From contig JACKER010000020.1 in the NCBI GenBank assembly GCA_020632925.1, positions 84,912-148,911 of the forward strand: a stretch of 64,000 nt of DNA, in the 5' to 3' direction. A program made the position numbers and the translations under genes. The DNA comes from Alphaproteobacteria bacterium. Its GTDB lineage: Bacteria; Myxococcota_A; UBA796; GCA-2862545. The notes under the pieces were generated by a model that worked only from the letters and a program-made list of their open reading frames with translations, searched no databases and was not told the origin of the DNA. Position 1 is the stretch's first letter. Every line of letters begins with the position of its first letter. Of the stretch, positions 46,034 to 54,991 are shown piece by piece.

Positions 46034-46896
46034 TCGCCTGGCTCGCGGTGGCGTACGCCGCGCCCGAGGTGATCGTGCTCGGCGTGGCGCAGGACGGGGG
46101 GCACCCGCAGGCGGGCTGCACGAAGGCCTGCTGTCGGGCGGCCTGGGACGACCCCGCGCTCCGCCACCACGTCGCGAGCCTGGCCATCGTGGACGACGGC
46201 AAGGCGTGGCTCGTGGACGCCACCCCGGATCTGCCCGCGCAGCTGCACGAGCTCCAGCGCCGCGGGCTCACACTCGCCGGCATCCTGCTGACGCACGGCC
46301 ACATGGGCCACTACACCGGCCTGCTGCACCTCGGGCGCGAGGTGATGGGCGCGGACGCCGTGCCCGTCTGGGCCATGCCGCGGATGGCGACGCTGTTGAA
46401 GGAGGAGGAGCCCTGGGCGCTGATCGGTCGCCTCGGGCACGTGCAGGTACGGTCGCTGGCGGACGGGGCGCCCGTCGCGCTCGACGAGCGGATCACCGTC
46501 ACGCCCTTCCTCGTCCCGCACCGCGACGAGCTCACGGAGACGGTGGGCTTCCGCATCCGCGGCCCGCAGCGCACCGTGGTCTGGTTGCCGGACATCGACA
46601 AGTGGGAGCGTTGGGACACGCCGCTGACGACGCTGCTCGAGGGCGCCGACGTGGCCTGGCTCGACGCCACCTTCTACGCCGACGGCGAGCTCTCGCGCCC
46701 CATGTCCGAGGTCCCGCACCCCTTCGTGGTGGAGACGATGGCCACGCTCGCGGACCGCCCCGACCTCAAGGCGAAGGTCCGCCTGGTCCACCTCAACCAC
46801 ACCAACCCCGCCCTCGATCCGTCCAGCGCGGCGGCGCGCGCGGTGACCGAGGTGGGCCTGCGCGTGGCGCGCGAGGGTGACCGCGAGCCGCTGTGA
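46030..46896 (+). CDS. Metallo-beta-lactamase-fold hydrolase, PqqB-like
   Basis: 288 residues, GTG start overlapping the previous stop. N-terminus MIAWLAVAYAAPEVIVLG may be a short signal peptide. Then GVAQDGGHPQAGCTKACC and THGHMGHYTGLLHLGREVMG, where HxHxGH stands in place of the usual HxHxDH, as in PqqB-like members; later VPHRDELTETVGFRI, LPDIDKW, and WLDATFYADGEL. This branch of the MBL fold differs from true lactamases and PqqB proper; the reaction is unknown. The next gene, a TonB receptor, starts inside its stop (GTGA). Confidence 0.84.
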   Translation: MIAWLAVAYAAPEVIVLGVAQDGGHPQAGCTKACCRAAWDDPALRHHVASLAIVDDGKAWLVDATPDLPAQLHELQRRGLTLAGILLTHGHMGHYTGLLHLGREVMGADAVPVWAMPRMATLLKEEEPWALIGRLGHVQVRSLADGAPVALDERITVTPFLVPHRDELTETVGFRIRGPQRTVVWLPDIDKWERWDTPLTTLLEGADVAWLDATFYADGELSRPMSEVPHPFVVETMATLADRPDLKAKVRLVHLNHTNPALDPSSAAARAVTEVGLRVAREGDREPL

Positions 46897-48758
46897 CCCC
46901 TGTCGACGACGAGATCGTGGTCGAGGCGGAGGCCCCGGCTCCGGACGCCGGCCCCGAGCGGGTCACGGTCGTGCGCCCCGACGAGCTGCCCGCCAGCGCG
47001 GACGTGGCGACCGCGGTCCAGCGTGCGCCAGGGGTCGTCGTGCGCCGGCTCGGGGGCCTCGGCGATCTCGCGCAGGTGGGGATCCGCGGCGCCTCCGCGC
47101 GACACACGGAGGTCCTGCTCGACGGCATCCCCCTCAACCCCGAGGGGGGCTCTGCCGTCGACCTCTCCGAGCTGCCGGTGCGCGCGCTCGATCGGGTGGA
47201 GGTGTGGCGGGGGAGCGCGCCCGCGCTGCTCGGGACCACCGCGCTGGGCGGGGCGGTCGCACTGTGGACCCGGCACGACGCCGCCGCCGAGGGCGCGCTG
47301 TCGGTCGGGAGCTGGGCGACGGCGCGGGGAACGGCGGTGCTCGGTGGTCCCGTACCGGGCGGTTCGGCGCTGGTGGCGGTCGAGGGGCTGCAGACGAACG
47401 GCGCCTTCCCGTACCTCGACGACGGCGGCACCCGCGGCAACCCGGACGACGACGGCGAGGCGCTGCGCGACAACAACGACACCACCCGCCTGGTCACGAC
47501 CTCGCGCCTGACGCTCGGGTCGCTGACGCTGCTGCACGCGGGCACCTGGTCCGAGGACGGCGTGCCGGGCTTCGTGTTCGCGCCGACCACCTCCGTCCGC
47601 TACGGACTGTCGCGACACCTGCTGGCGGCGCGGGTCGACGGGGAGCGAGCGGCGGTCCGCGGGTGGTGGCTGCAGCGCGACGAGGCGCTGACGGATCTGC
47701 TCGGGGAGATCGGCGTCGGCGCCGAGGACGTGCGCACGCGGACCTCCTCGATCGGCGGCGACGGGCAGGTTCGCGCCTTGCTGACGCCCTCGCTCCGGCT
47801 CGACCTGCTCGCGGGCGCCAGGTCGGACCGGCTGCGCAGCGAGGACCTGCTCTCGGGCACGGCCGACGCGCCGCGCGGGCGCGAGGTGCTCCGGGCCTCG
47901 GCGGGCCTGCCCTGGGCCGGGTCCGGCGTCGACGTCCGACCCTCGCTCGGCCTCGTGGCGCTGCTGTCCGAGGACGGCGCGGGCGAGGCGACCTCCGCGT
48001 TTCTTCCCGTGCCCCGGCTGGCGGTCGGTTGGGCCGTGGACCGCACGCGCGTCACGCTCGATGCCGGCGCCACCGCGCGTCCCCCGGACCTGCTGGAGTT
48101 GTACGGCGACCGGGGCGCGATGGTGGGCAACCCCGACCTGCGTCCGGAGCGTGGGTGGTCGCTCGACCTCGGGGTGGGGCGGCCGGGCGTCGAGCTCGCG
48201 GGCTTCGTCGCGACGACCACCGACCTCGTGGTGCTCGTGCCGTCGGCACAGGGGCCCGTTCGGGCCGAGAACCTGGCCGCGGCGCGGGTCGTCGGCCTGG
48301 AGGGCGCCGGCGAGTGGGGAGGGGACCCGCTGTCCGTGCGGGCGAACGCGACCCTGATGGACGCCCGGCAACTCTCGGACGACCCGGAGGTCGCAGGTCG
48401 CGGCGTCCCCCGCGTGCCGCTCGGGGAGCTGCTCGTGGTGGGCCGCGGGACCGCACGGTGGCTCACGGGCTCGATCGACGCCAGCGTGACGTCGGCGACC
48501 TGGGCGGACACGGCGAACATCCGCAGGGAGGCCGCGCGCGTGCTGCTCGGCGCGACGGCCGGCGCGACCCTGGGGCAGGGCTGGGCGCTCGAGCTCGACG
48601 TCCGCAACGCGCTCGACCGGCGCTCGGCGTCCGTTCCCCGCGATCCGCTCGTGGACGACGGGATCCGCGTGCGGCAGCCGCTGCAGGACTTCGGCGGGTA
48701 CCCGCTGCCCGGCCGCACCTTCCTGCTCACGCTGACCTTCGCCGCCCCCGACGGTTAG
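46893..48758 (+). CDS. TonB-dependent outer-membrane receptor
   Basis: 621 residues, GTG start forced by a stop codon at 46878-46880 in the same frame. TonB-box-like DDEIVVEAEAP near the N-terminus, plug domain ~25-135 (AVQRAPGVVVRRLGGLGDLA, QVGIRGASARHTEVLLDGIP, LPVRALDRVEVWRGSAPALL) and a beta barrel to the end with alternating strands (LRPERGWSLDLGVGRPGVEL) and a C-terminal LTLTFAA. These receptors import siderophores, cobalamin or other ligands with energy from TonB. Odd: no signal peptide is visible. The next gene is a propeller lipoprotein 9 bases away, resembling BtuB-BtuG pairing. Confidence 0.88.
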   Translation: MTPVDDEIVVEAEAPAPDAGPERVTVVRPDELPASADVATAVQRAPGVVVRRLGGLGDLAQVGIRGASARHTEVLLDGIPLNPEGGSAVDLSELPVRALDRVEVWRGSAPALLGTTALGGAVALWTRHDAAAEGALSVGSWATARGTAVLGGPVPGGSALVAVEGLQTNGAFPYLDDGGTRGNPDDDGEALRDNNDTTRLVTTSRLTLGSLTLLHAGTWSEDGVPGFVFAPTTSVRYGLSRHLLAARVDGERAAVRGWWLQRDEALTDLLGEIGVGAEDVRTRTSSIGGDGQVRALLTPSLRLDLLAGARSDRLRSEDLLSGTADAPRGREVLRASAGLPWAGSGVDVRPSLGLVALLSEDGAGEATSAFLPVPRLAVGWAVDRTRVTLDAGATARPPDLLELYGDRGAMVGNPDLRPERGWSLDLGVGRPGVELAGFVATTTDLVVLVPSAQGPVRAENLAAARVVGLEGAGEWGGDPLSVRANATLMDARQLSDDPEVAGRGVPRVPLGELLVVGRGTARWLTGSIDASVTSATWADTANIRREAARVLLGATAGATLGQGWALELDVRNALDRRSASVPRDPLVDDGIRVRQPLQDFGGYPLPGRTFLLTLTFAAPDG

Positions 48759-48767
48759 CCGGCTGCG

Positions 48768-49820
48768 ATGTGGCCGTGGCTGCCGTTCGCCTGCGTGACC
48801 CCCGAGACGCCCTCCTGCCTCGAGCCGGGCGAGCCGCACCTGGTGGTGGCGACGACCGACCTCGAGACGGGCGCGCTGGCGGCGATCTCGCTGGACGGCG
48901 GGTGCGTGGAGGACCGCCTGGCGACGCTGTCGGGCGACCCCCTGGTGCGGTCGCTCGGCGACCGGGTGGTGGCGGCCGATCGCACGGGCGGTGACGCGAT
49001 CCGCGTGTTCGAGGCCGGCGCCTACGGTGCCCCCCTCGCGGAGTTCTCCGTGGGTCGTGCGGTCAACGTGCACGACGTGGCCCGCGACGGCGACCGGCTC
49101 GTGGTGGCTCCGTACGACACGGATGCGCTGGTGGTCACGGGCCTGGATGGCGCCGAGCTGGGACGGCTGCCGCTCGGGTCGCTGGCCGACGCGGACGGCA
49201 TCCCCGAGGTGGACCGGCTGGTGTGGTTGGACGGCGTGCTCCACGCGTCGCTGCAGCTCCTGGACCGCAGCGACGGTTCGTACCGCCCGACCGGACCCGG
49301 GCTGCTCGTACCGCTCGATCTCGACGGGCTCGACGCCGGTGCGCCGGTCGCGCTCGGTCCGAACCCGAGGGTCCTGGCCGATCCGCTCGATCCGGGCGCG
49401 GTCACCGTGGCGACGGGCCGCTTCTACGTCCCGGACGGCGAGGTGGGCACGTTCGACGGGGCGTGGCACCCGCTCACCGACGAGAGCACCCTCGGGTTCG
49501 ACGCGACGCACGTCCTGCGGGTGGGGGAGCGCGTGATCGTGGTGGGGGTCGATCTCGACGTGGGCGGTCCGTCGCACGTCGCGTGCATCGCGGCCGACGG
49601 CACCGTCGCCCACGCGACCGATCCGGGCTTTCTCGTGGACGCCGTGACCGACGGGGAGCGGGTGTGGCTCGCGGACCGTGTGAGCTGGAACGGCGGCGGC
49701 GCAGGAGCCGTGCTCACCCTCGATCCCGCGGGCTGTGCCCTGTCGGTCCTGACGGACGCGACCTCGCTCGACCCGTATGGCCTGGCGTTGGTGGCGACGG
49801 ACCCGGGGACGGGCGGTTAA
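48768..49820 (+). CDS. Beta-propeller lipoprotein, probable receptor partner
   Basis: 350 residues, ATG start. Short signal with Cys at residue 9 (MWPWLPFAC) makes it a likely lipoprotein. The mature part is a series of four-stranded blades with repeats such as LVVATTDLETGALAAISLDG, RLVVAPYDTDALVVTGLDG, DRLVWLDGVLHASLQLLD, AVTVATGRFYVPDGEVG and GERVWLADRVSWNGG, like YncE/BtuG-type propellers. Next to a TonB receptor a surface propeller could capture ligand; this is inference. The N-terminal signal is unusually short and could be mispredicted. Confidence 0.76.
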   Translation: MWPWLPFACVTPETPSCLEPGEPHLVVATTDLETGALAAISLDGGCVEDRLATLSGDPLVRSLGDRVVAADRTGGDAIRVFEAGAYGAPLAEFSVGRAVNVHDVARDGDRLVVAPYDTDALVVTGLDGAELGRLPLGSLADADGIPEVDRLVWLDGVLHASLQLLDRSDGSYRPTGPGLLVPLDLDGLDAGAPVALGPNPRVLADPLDPGAVTVATGRFYVPDGEVGTFDGAWHPLTDESTLGFDATHVLRVGERVIVVGVDLDVGGPSHVACIAADGTVAHATDPGFLVDAVTDGERVWLADRVSWNGGGAGAVLTLDPAGCALSVLTDATSLDPYGLALVATDPGTGG

Positions 49821-49844
49821 GCTCGTCAGGCGGTCGGAGGTCTC

Positions 49845-50498
49845 GTGATCCTGCTCCCCTTGCTCGCTGGCTGCGACGGCGGCAACAACTTCACCTTCTC
49901 GGGTTCTCCGGTCTGGGAGACCTTCCCCTTCGACGGGGAGCGGACCTGGGAGTTCCTGAGCACGGACACCTCCCTGGCGTACAAGCTCATCGCCACGTCC
50001 GACCAGGAGCCCCAGGTCAAGGACGGCGCGAACGTCTACGTCGTCGACTACTGGACGCACTGTGTCGGCGCGGACCCGGACTGCGTGGAGGGCGAGAGCC
50101 TGCGGCGTATCCAGTGGTCCTCCACCGTCACCGACGGGGTCCGCATCCACGGGTACGCGGTGGGATCCGGCGCCATCAACGAGCTCTCGCCGCCGATCCA
50201 CGTCGCGACCGACGTGATGAAGAAGGAGGAGGTGCTCACGACCGCGACCGGCGGGGCCACGTGGAGCAGCACGCTCGTGGGCCTCGAGAACTGCCCCATC
50301 AAGATCACGGCCGACTGGGACAACTGCAACGTGTTCGAGATCACCTCGGACACGGGCGACGGGTACCCGATCGCCGGCAAGTACTGGACGGTGGGCGGCA
50401 ACGGCTTCGCGGCCATGGAGATCGTGACCGACTCGGGCCAGTGGCAGCTGTCCGACGCGAGCTGCGAGCCGGCCGACGAGTGCGACGGGACCTGGTAG
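49845..50498 (+). CDS. Lipoprotein of unknown function
   Basis: 217 residues, GTG start 24 nt after the previous gene. Signal MILLPLLAGC with lipobox LAGC (Cys10). The mature part starts DGGNNFTFSGSPVWETFPFD and is beta-rich, with Cys pairs (HCVGADPDC; NCPIKITADWDNC; SCEPADEC) that could form disulfides; the redoxin at the operon start could act on them (inference). No family recognised. Overlaps the next gene by 19 nt. Confidence 0.75.
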   Translation: MILLPLLAGCDGGNNFTFSGSPVWETFPFDGERTWEFLSTDTSLAYKLIATSDQEPQVKDGANVYVVDYWTHCVGADPDCVEGESLRRIQWSSTVTDGVRIHGYAVGSGAINELSPPIHVATDVMKKEEVLTTATGGATWSSTLVGLENCPIKITADWDNCNVFEITSDTGDGYPIAGKYWTVGGNGFAAMEIVTDSGQWQLSDASCEPADECDGTW

Positions 50499-51370
50499 CG
50501 CTGGGGCTCGCCGCTGGCTGCGCGCCGCGGATGCACCTGACCGAGATCCACGCCGCCGACATCGTGCTCGCCGAGGTCGGCACGCTCGAGATCCGCGCCG
50601 AGGGGCCGGAGGCCGAACAGGTCGGTGCCGCGGTGCGCGAGTGGCTCGTCCACGTCCACGGGCCGCTGGTCGTGCAGGCCGACGGAGACGCGGTGCTCGC
50701 GCTGACGGGCTTCCACTCGGGCGAGGAGGTCGTGGTCGACGCCCGAACGCTGCCCGGCGAGGACGGTGGCTCCCACCAGGTCTACGCCGCTGCGCGGACC
50801 GCGTTCCTCGAGGGCTCGTTCGTGCTCACGGATCGCTCGGGTGCCGAGATCGATCGCCTGGACGAGACGGGTACCGCGGACGTGTGGACCACGGAGGCGG
50901 CGGTCCCCCAGGCGGCGATCGACGCGCTCGGACCCCTCGACGAGGCGGTCGCGAGCCTCGCGCGGGCGGCCGGCTTCGCGTGGGCGCGGCGCGTGACCTC
51001 GAGTCGGACGCAGGTGGTGCGCCCCTGGTACGCGGGCGGGGATCCGCGCATGTCGGAGGCCGCGTTGCACGCGCGGCTCGGCGACTGGGACGGGGCGATC
51101 GCCCGCTGGCGCGAGGTCTCGATCGACCCCCTCGTCGACGAGCACGTGCGCGCGAGCGCCCTGTTCGATCTGGGTGTGGCCTGGGAGGCGCACGGGCAGC
51201 ACCGGCGGGCGTGGCTGACGTTGGTGGACGCCGCGGCCCTCGACCCGAGGCCCCGGATCGAGCACTATCGCGACACGCTCGACGTCCTGCGCGCCGAGCG
51301 GAGGCAGCTGCAACAGCGGATGGCGCTCCCGGGGGAGGGGCCACCGGAGGGGAGCGACGGGGATGGCTGA
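50480..51370 (+). CDS. Lipoprotein with helical-repeat C-terminus (DUF6340-like)
   Basis: 296 residues. GTG 50480 is picked since it gives a lipoprotein signal (LVALGLAAGC, lipobox AAGC); the frame is open upstream in the shadow of other genes. Mature N-terminal half is beta-rich (MHLTEIHAADIVLAEVGTLE; LVVQADGDAVLALTGF); the C-terminal part (~195-280) has tetratricopeptide-like units (HARLGDWDGAIARWREVS; ASALFDLGVAWEAHGQHRRA). This resembles DUF6340-type lipoproteins; the match is by layout. Overlaps the phosphoglucomutase start by 8 nt. Confidence 0.72.
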   Translation: MRRDLVALGLAAGCAPRMHLTEIHAADIVLAEVGTLEIRAEGPEAEQVGAAVREWLVHVHGPLVVQADGDAVLALTGFHSGEEVVVDARTLPGEDGGSHQVYAAARTAFLEGSFVLTDRSGAEIDRLDETGTADVWTTEAAVPQAAIDALGPLDEAVASLARAAGFAWARRVTSSRTQVVRPWYAGGDPRMSEAALHARLGDWDGAIARWREVSIDPLVDEHVRASALFDLGVAWEAHGQHRRAWLTLVDAAALDPRPRIEHYRDTLDVLRAERRQLQQRMALPGEGPPEGSDGDG

Positions 51371-53231
51371 CGCGGTGTTGGAGCAGGCGGCGGCGGGGCT
51401 GGATGGCGTGGCGGTGCCCGCCGAGGTGCGGGCGGCGGCGCTCACGAACCTGACCCGGTGGTGGACCGAGGCGCCCTATGCGGACTGGCGGGGCGCGATC
51501 CGGGGTCTCGTGGAGGCCGGACGGTTCGAGGAGCTGTGCGATGCCTTCCGCCAGGTGCTGCCGTTCGGGACCGGCGGTCGCCGTGGATCGGTCGGGGTCG
51601 GGCCGAACCGGATGAACCCGTGGACGGTCGGGACCTCGGTGCAGGGGCACGCCGCGTGGCTCCGGCAGCGCTTCGAGGAGCGCACCATCGAGGTCGTCGT
51701 GGCGTACGACGTGCGTCGCTTCGAGGATGCGCGCGGGGTCTACGTCGGGCTCGACATCCCCGTCCGCGGCCTGTCCAGCCGGGATCTCGCCGAGCTCGCC
51801 GCGCGGGTGTACGCGGCCAACGGTATCGTCGTCCACCTCTTGCCGCGGGACAGCGGCGCCTGGATGTCGACGCCCGAGCTGTCGTTCACCATCCGGTCGC
51901 TGGGCGCGCTCGGAGGCCTGAACCTCTCGGCCTCGCACAACCCGCCCGACGACAACGGGGTCAAGGTCTACGACGAGCATGGGGGCCAGCTCTGTCCGCC
52001 GCTGGACGAGGAGCTTCTGTCCGTGGTCTCGGGCATCGAGCAGGCGCGCGAGCTGTCCTGGGAGGCGGCGGTCGCGACCGGCCTCGTCCGGTTCCTCGGC
52101 CCCGAGCACCACCAGGCCTACGTGGCGGCCGTGGCCTCGGTCGCGCCGGCGGGCCCACGCGAGATCCGCCTCCTCTACACCCCCCTGCACGGCACGGGCG
52201 TGGTGCACGAGGTGCTGGCGGCCGCTGGCTTCGAGTGCCGACTGCACGAGCCGCAGGCGGTGGCGGACGGGGCCTTCCCGACCGTGCCGGGCGGTGTGGC
52301 GAACCCCGAGAACCCCAAGGCGATGGCGCACGCGCTGGCCGCTGCGGGCGACGCCGAGCTCGTGTTCGGCACCGACCCCGACGCGGACCGCATCGGGTGC
52401 GAGGTGCTCCACCGCGGTCGCTTCGTGCACCTCACGGGCAACGACATCGCCGCGCTCGTGGTGTTCGCCGCCTGCGGGCGCCCGACCGGGGGACGCCGGC
52501 CGCTGGTCGTGCAGACCGAGGTCACCTCCGCCTTCGTGTCGCGGGTGGCTGCGGCCGCCGGTGCGGTGGTGGTGGACGACCTGCTCGTCGGCTTCAAGTA
52601 CGTGGCCGAGGGGCTCCGACTGCTCGAGCAGGAGGGTGCGTGGGGCGCCGTGCGCGCCGACGACGTGGTGTACGTCGCGGGCTGCGAGGAGTCGCACGGG
52701 GTGCTGGTCACCGACCGCATCCGGGACAAGGACGCCGCGGGTGGCGCGGTGCTGCTGGCCGCGCTGGCTGCGCGTGAGCGGGTGGCGGGTCGCACGCTGG
52801 TGGACCTGCTCGAGGAGCTGCGCGAGGCCCACGGGTACGTCCGCAACGGCCAGGTCACCGTGCAGTTCGAGGGCGCGACCGGCCAGGCGCGCATGAACCA
52901 CCTGCTCGACGACCTGCGCCAGCGGCCGCCGGTGGACCTCGGCGGGCGGGCGGTCGCGAGCTTCGTGGACCACCGCGACGAGTCGGGGCGCTTCGGTCCC
53001 TTCCGGTCCGACAGCGACCGCCAGGCCCGCAACGTGCTGGTGGCCACGCTGGTCGGCGGCGCCTGCGACGACGGTGCGCGCCTGATCCTGCGTCCCTCGG
53101 GCACCGAGCCCAAGCTCAAGGTGTACGTCGAGGTCCAGGGGCGACCGCACCTCGACGAGGAGGGGCGTGCCTCGGTGGACGCCACGCTCGCGGCGCTCGA
53201 GGCGGCGGCACGTCACCTCGCCGGGACGTAG
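51363..53231 (+). CDS. Phosphoglucomutase/phosphomannomutase family enzyme
   Basis: 622 residues. All alpha-D-phosphohexomutase sites are present: phosphoserine loop SASHNPPDDNGVKVYDEHGG (Ser191), metal loop GTDPDADR (~336-343), sugar-binding GCEESHGV (~440) and phosphate-binding RPSGTEPKLKVYVE (~577-590). Size and order fit the PGM2-like branch. It interconverts hexose 1- and 6-phosphates in the cytosol, supplying glycogen, trehalose or polysaccharide synthesis. Last gene of the envelope cluster; a cytosolic enzyme here suggests a separate or read-through promoter. Three bases separate its stop from the stop of the convergent PKD gene. Confidence 0.94.
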   Translation: MADAVLEQAAAGLDGVAVPAEVRAAALTNLTRWWTEAPYADWRGAIRGLVEAGRFEELCDAFRQVLPFGTGGRRGSVGVGPNRMNPWTVGTSVQGHAAWLRQRFEERTIEVVVAYDVRRFEDARGVYVGLDIPVRGLSSRDLAELAARVYAANGIVVHLLPRDSGAWMSTPELSFTIRSLGALGGLNLSASHNPPDDNGVKVYDEHGGQLCPPLDEELLSVVSGIEQARELSWEAAVATGLVRFLGPEHHQAYVAAVASVAPAGPREIRLLYTPLHGTGVVHEVLAAAGFECRLHEPQAVADGAFPTVPGGVANPENPKAMAHALAAAGDAELVFGTDPDADRIGCEVLHRGRFVHLTGNDIAALVVFAACGRPTGGRRPLVVQTEVTSAFVSRVAAAAGAVVVDDLLVGFKYVAEGLRLLEQEGAWGAVRADDVVYVAGCEESHGVLVTDRIRDKDAAGGAVLLAALAARERVAGRTLVDLLEELREAHGYVRNGQVTVQFEGATGQARMNHLLDDLRQRPPVDLGGRAVASFVDHRDESGRFGPFRSDSDRQARNVLVATLVGGACDDGARLILRPSGTEPKLKVYVEVQGRPHLDEEGRASVDATLAALEAAARHLAGT

Positions 53232-53234
53232 GCT

Positions 53235-54077
53235 TCAGCTCCAGCGACGGCGGCGGGCCAGCCACAGCATCACGCCGAGCAACCCTCCGGACGCGGCGTG
53301 ACCCGTCAGGGGGCCCTCGATCGGCGATGCCGAGCACGAGAAGCAGCCACCCGTGGAGGGCTCGCTCGCCACCACCCGCACCTGGTCGGGGGACGAGGTC
53401 GTGACGCCGTCGGTCACCACCAGCTCGATGATGAAGGTCCCTGCCTGGTCCGCCGTGAACTGGGGGAAGGCGGTGTCGGCGCCCTGGAGGATGGCGTTGC
53501 TGCCACCGGGTCGCTGGGCGAAGGTCCACGCGTAGTCCAGCGGGTCGGCGTCCGGGTCGTAGGAGGAGGAGCCGTTGAGGAGGACGCGGTTGCCGACGGG
53601 GACGTTCTGGTCGAGGCCCGCGTTGGCCACCGGACCGGCGTTCGGCGCGGTGATCGTGACCTGGACGCTGTCGGTCGCCACCTCGATGCCGTCGTCGACC
53701 GCGAGCTCCACGATGTACCGGCCCGCGCGGTCGGCATAGAACGAGGCGTTCGCTCGGGTCTCGTTGAGGAGCTGGGCGGTCGAGCCACCGGGCACCTCCA
53801 CGAACACCCACTCGTAGCTCAGGGTGTCGCCGTCGGGATCGGACCCGCTCCCCTGCAGCTCGATCTCCTCGGTCACCATCCCGGAGAGGTCGGGGCCGGC
53901 GTCGGCCTCGGGCGGCCGGTTGGGCTGGGTGACGTCGTCGTCGTCATCGTCGTCGTCGTCGTCGCCCACGTCCGGGTTCGCCGTGTCGTCGGTCAGGCCG
54001 TCGGGCGTGTGGACGGACAGGCTGGAGCTACAGGCGGCGACCACCGCGAACGACAGGAACAACGGCGTGCGGGACAT
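53235..54077 (-). CDS. PKD-domain lipoprotein with MYXO-CTERM-like tail
   Basis: 280 residues from ATG 54077 (GGAGG upstream; upstream frame is not coding). Lipobox AAC at Cys17 (LFLSFAVVAACSSS), an Asp-only linker, then two PKD-type Ig folds: RPPEADAGPDLSGMV with GSDPDGDTLSYEW, and GPVANAGLDQNVPVG with YDPDADPLDYAWTF. The C-terminus has a Cys-containing stretch (GGCFSCSASP), a Gly/Leu membrane segment (GGLLGVMLWLA) and RRRRWS, the arrangement of MYXO-CTERM sorting tails known in Myxococcota. Having both a lipobox and such a tail is unusual. Surface exposure is likely. Confidence 0.82.
   Translation of the reverse strand: MSRTPLFLSFAVVAACSSSLSVHTPDGLTDDTANPDVGDDDDDDDDDDVTQPNRPPEADAGPDLSGMVTEEIELQGSGSDPDGDTLSYEWVFVEVPGGSTAQLLNETRANASFYADRAGRYIVELAVDDGIEVATDSVQVTITAPNAGPVANAGLDQNVPVGNRVLLNGSSSYDPDADPLDYAWTFAQRPGGSNAILQGADTAFPQFTADQAGTFIIELVVTDGVTTSSPDQVRVVASEPSTGGCFSCSASPIEGPLTGHAASGGLLGVMLWLARRRRWS
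53932..53965 (-). repeat. (GAC/GAT) codon repeat, poly-Asp
   Basis: About ten consecutive Asp codons (minus strand) in the linker of the PKD lipoprotein, mostly GAC with one GAT. Confidence 0.85.
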
Positions 54078-54130
54078 GCGTCCTCCAATCCGGCCGAATG
54101 TACCATCCCCCGACGGCGCTCGGCAGCCCG

Positions 54131-54991
54131 TCAGCGCGCCATCGCCGCCATCCGTGGACCCTGCTCGACGGGCTCCATCACGGCGATGCCAGCGACCGGC
54201 CAGCGGTATGTCTTCAGGTGCTCGAGGTACCACGCGAAGTCGTGGTCCTTCGTGCCACCGTTGCCGATCTTGGTGGCGTGGCGAAGCACCGTGCCGCCGC
54301 CCTCCTTCGGGACCAGGAGGCTGACGTGGGTGGTCCACAGCGGGACGCCCGCGCGGTCGGTCCGCACGGTGAGGATCAGGCTGCCCGGCCGGATGGTGTC
54401 CGCGACCCGCAGCGCCTCGTCGAGCGGGAGGACGTCGAGCACCATCTCACCGAGCGGCAGCTCCTCGTCGGTCATCGCGAAGTCCTTCCGCGCCGACCAG
54501 CCCCGCCAGGTCGCGGCGTCCACCGTCTTGCGGAAGGTGACCGTGTCGCCGTACTCCGCGGTCGTGACCCGGAGCCACCCGTCGGCGACGTTGCCCGGGA
54601 TCCACTGGAGCTCCATGAAGTGGCGTCGGTGGGCGTAGTCGATGGGACCCGCCCCGTACCGCATGGCGTCTCGGATGCGCGCGGCATCGACCGGATCGGC
54701 GGCCAGCGCGAAGGAGTAGACCTCCTCGGCGAAGGTCAGGCAGTCGAACTGGTCGTACCGAGCCAGCGGGTCGGGGTCGTGTCCGGCGCCTTCGCCCATC
54801 GGATCGTTCACGTAGGGTCGCCCGAGCAGCACGGCCGAGATCGCCCCGACGCGGTCCGCCAGGGGCTCGTCGCGCACCTCGGCGGCGACGCGACGCAGGT
54901 CCTCGGGGGCGGTGCCGACACCGGGGAGGCTGGTCGGCGGCGCAGCCGGCTCGGCGCCGAAGCCGACGAGCGACCACGCGAGCGCGACCAT
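54131..54991 (-). CDS. DUF1460 (amidase-like, NlpC/P60-fold) secreted protein
   Basis: 286 residues from ATG 54991, which overlaps the previous stop (TGATG). Signal-like start MVALAWSLVGFGAEPAA. Family features: ARYDQFDCLTFAEEVYSFAL with the catalytic Cys and DxFDCLTxxE pattern, HRRHFMELQWIPGN, then THVSLLVPKEGG with a His and a C-terminal part. DUF1460 proteins have an NlpC/P60-like papain fold and are thought to cleave peptidoglycan-derived amides. Acts in the periplasm. Coupled to the PATAN-domain gene upstream. Confidence 0.85.
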   Translation of the reverse strand: MVALAWSLVGFGAEPAAPPTSLPGVGTAPEDLRRVAAEVRDEPLADRVGAISAVLLGRPYVNDPMGEGAGHDPDPLARYDQFDCLTFAEEVYSFALAADPVDAARIRDAMRYGAGPIDYAHRRHFMELQWIPGNVADGWLRVTTAEYGDTVTFRKTVDAATWRGWSARKDFAMTDEELPLGEMVLDVLPLDEALRVADTIRPGSLILTVRTDRAGVPLWTTHVSLLVPKEGGGTVLRHATKIGNGGTKDHDFAWYLEHLKTYRWPVAGIAVMEPVEQGPRMAAMAR

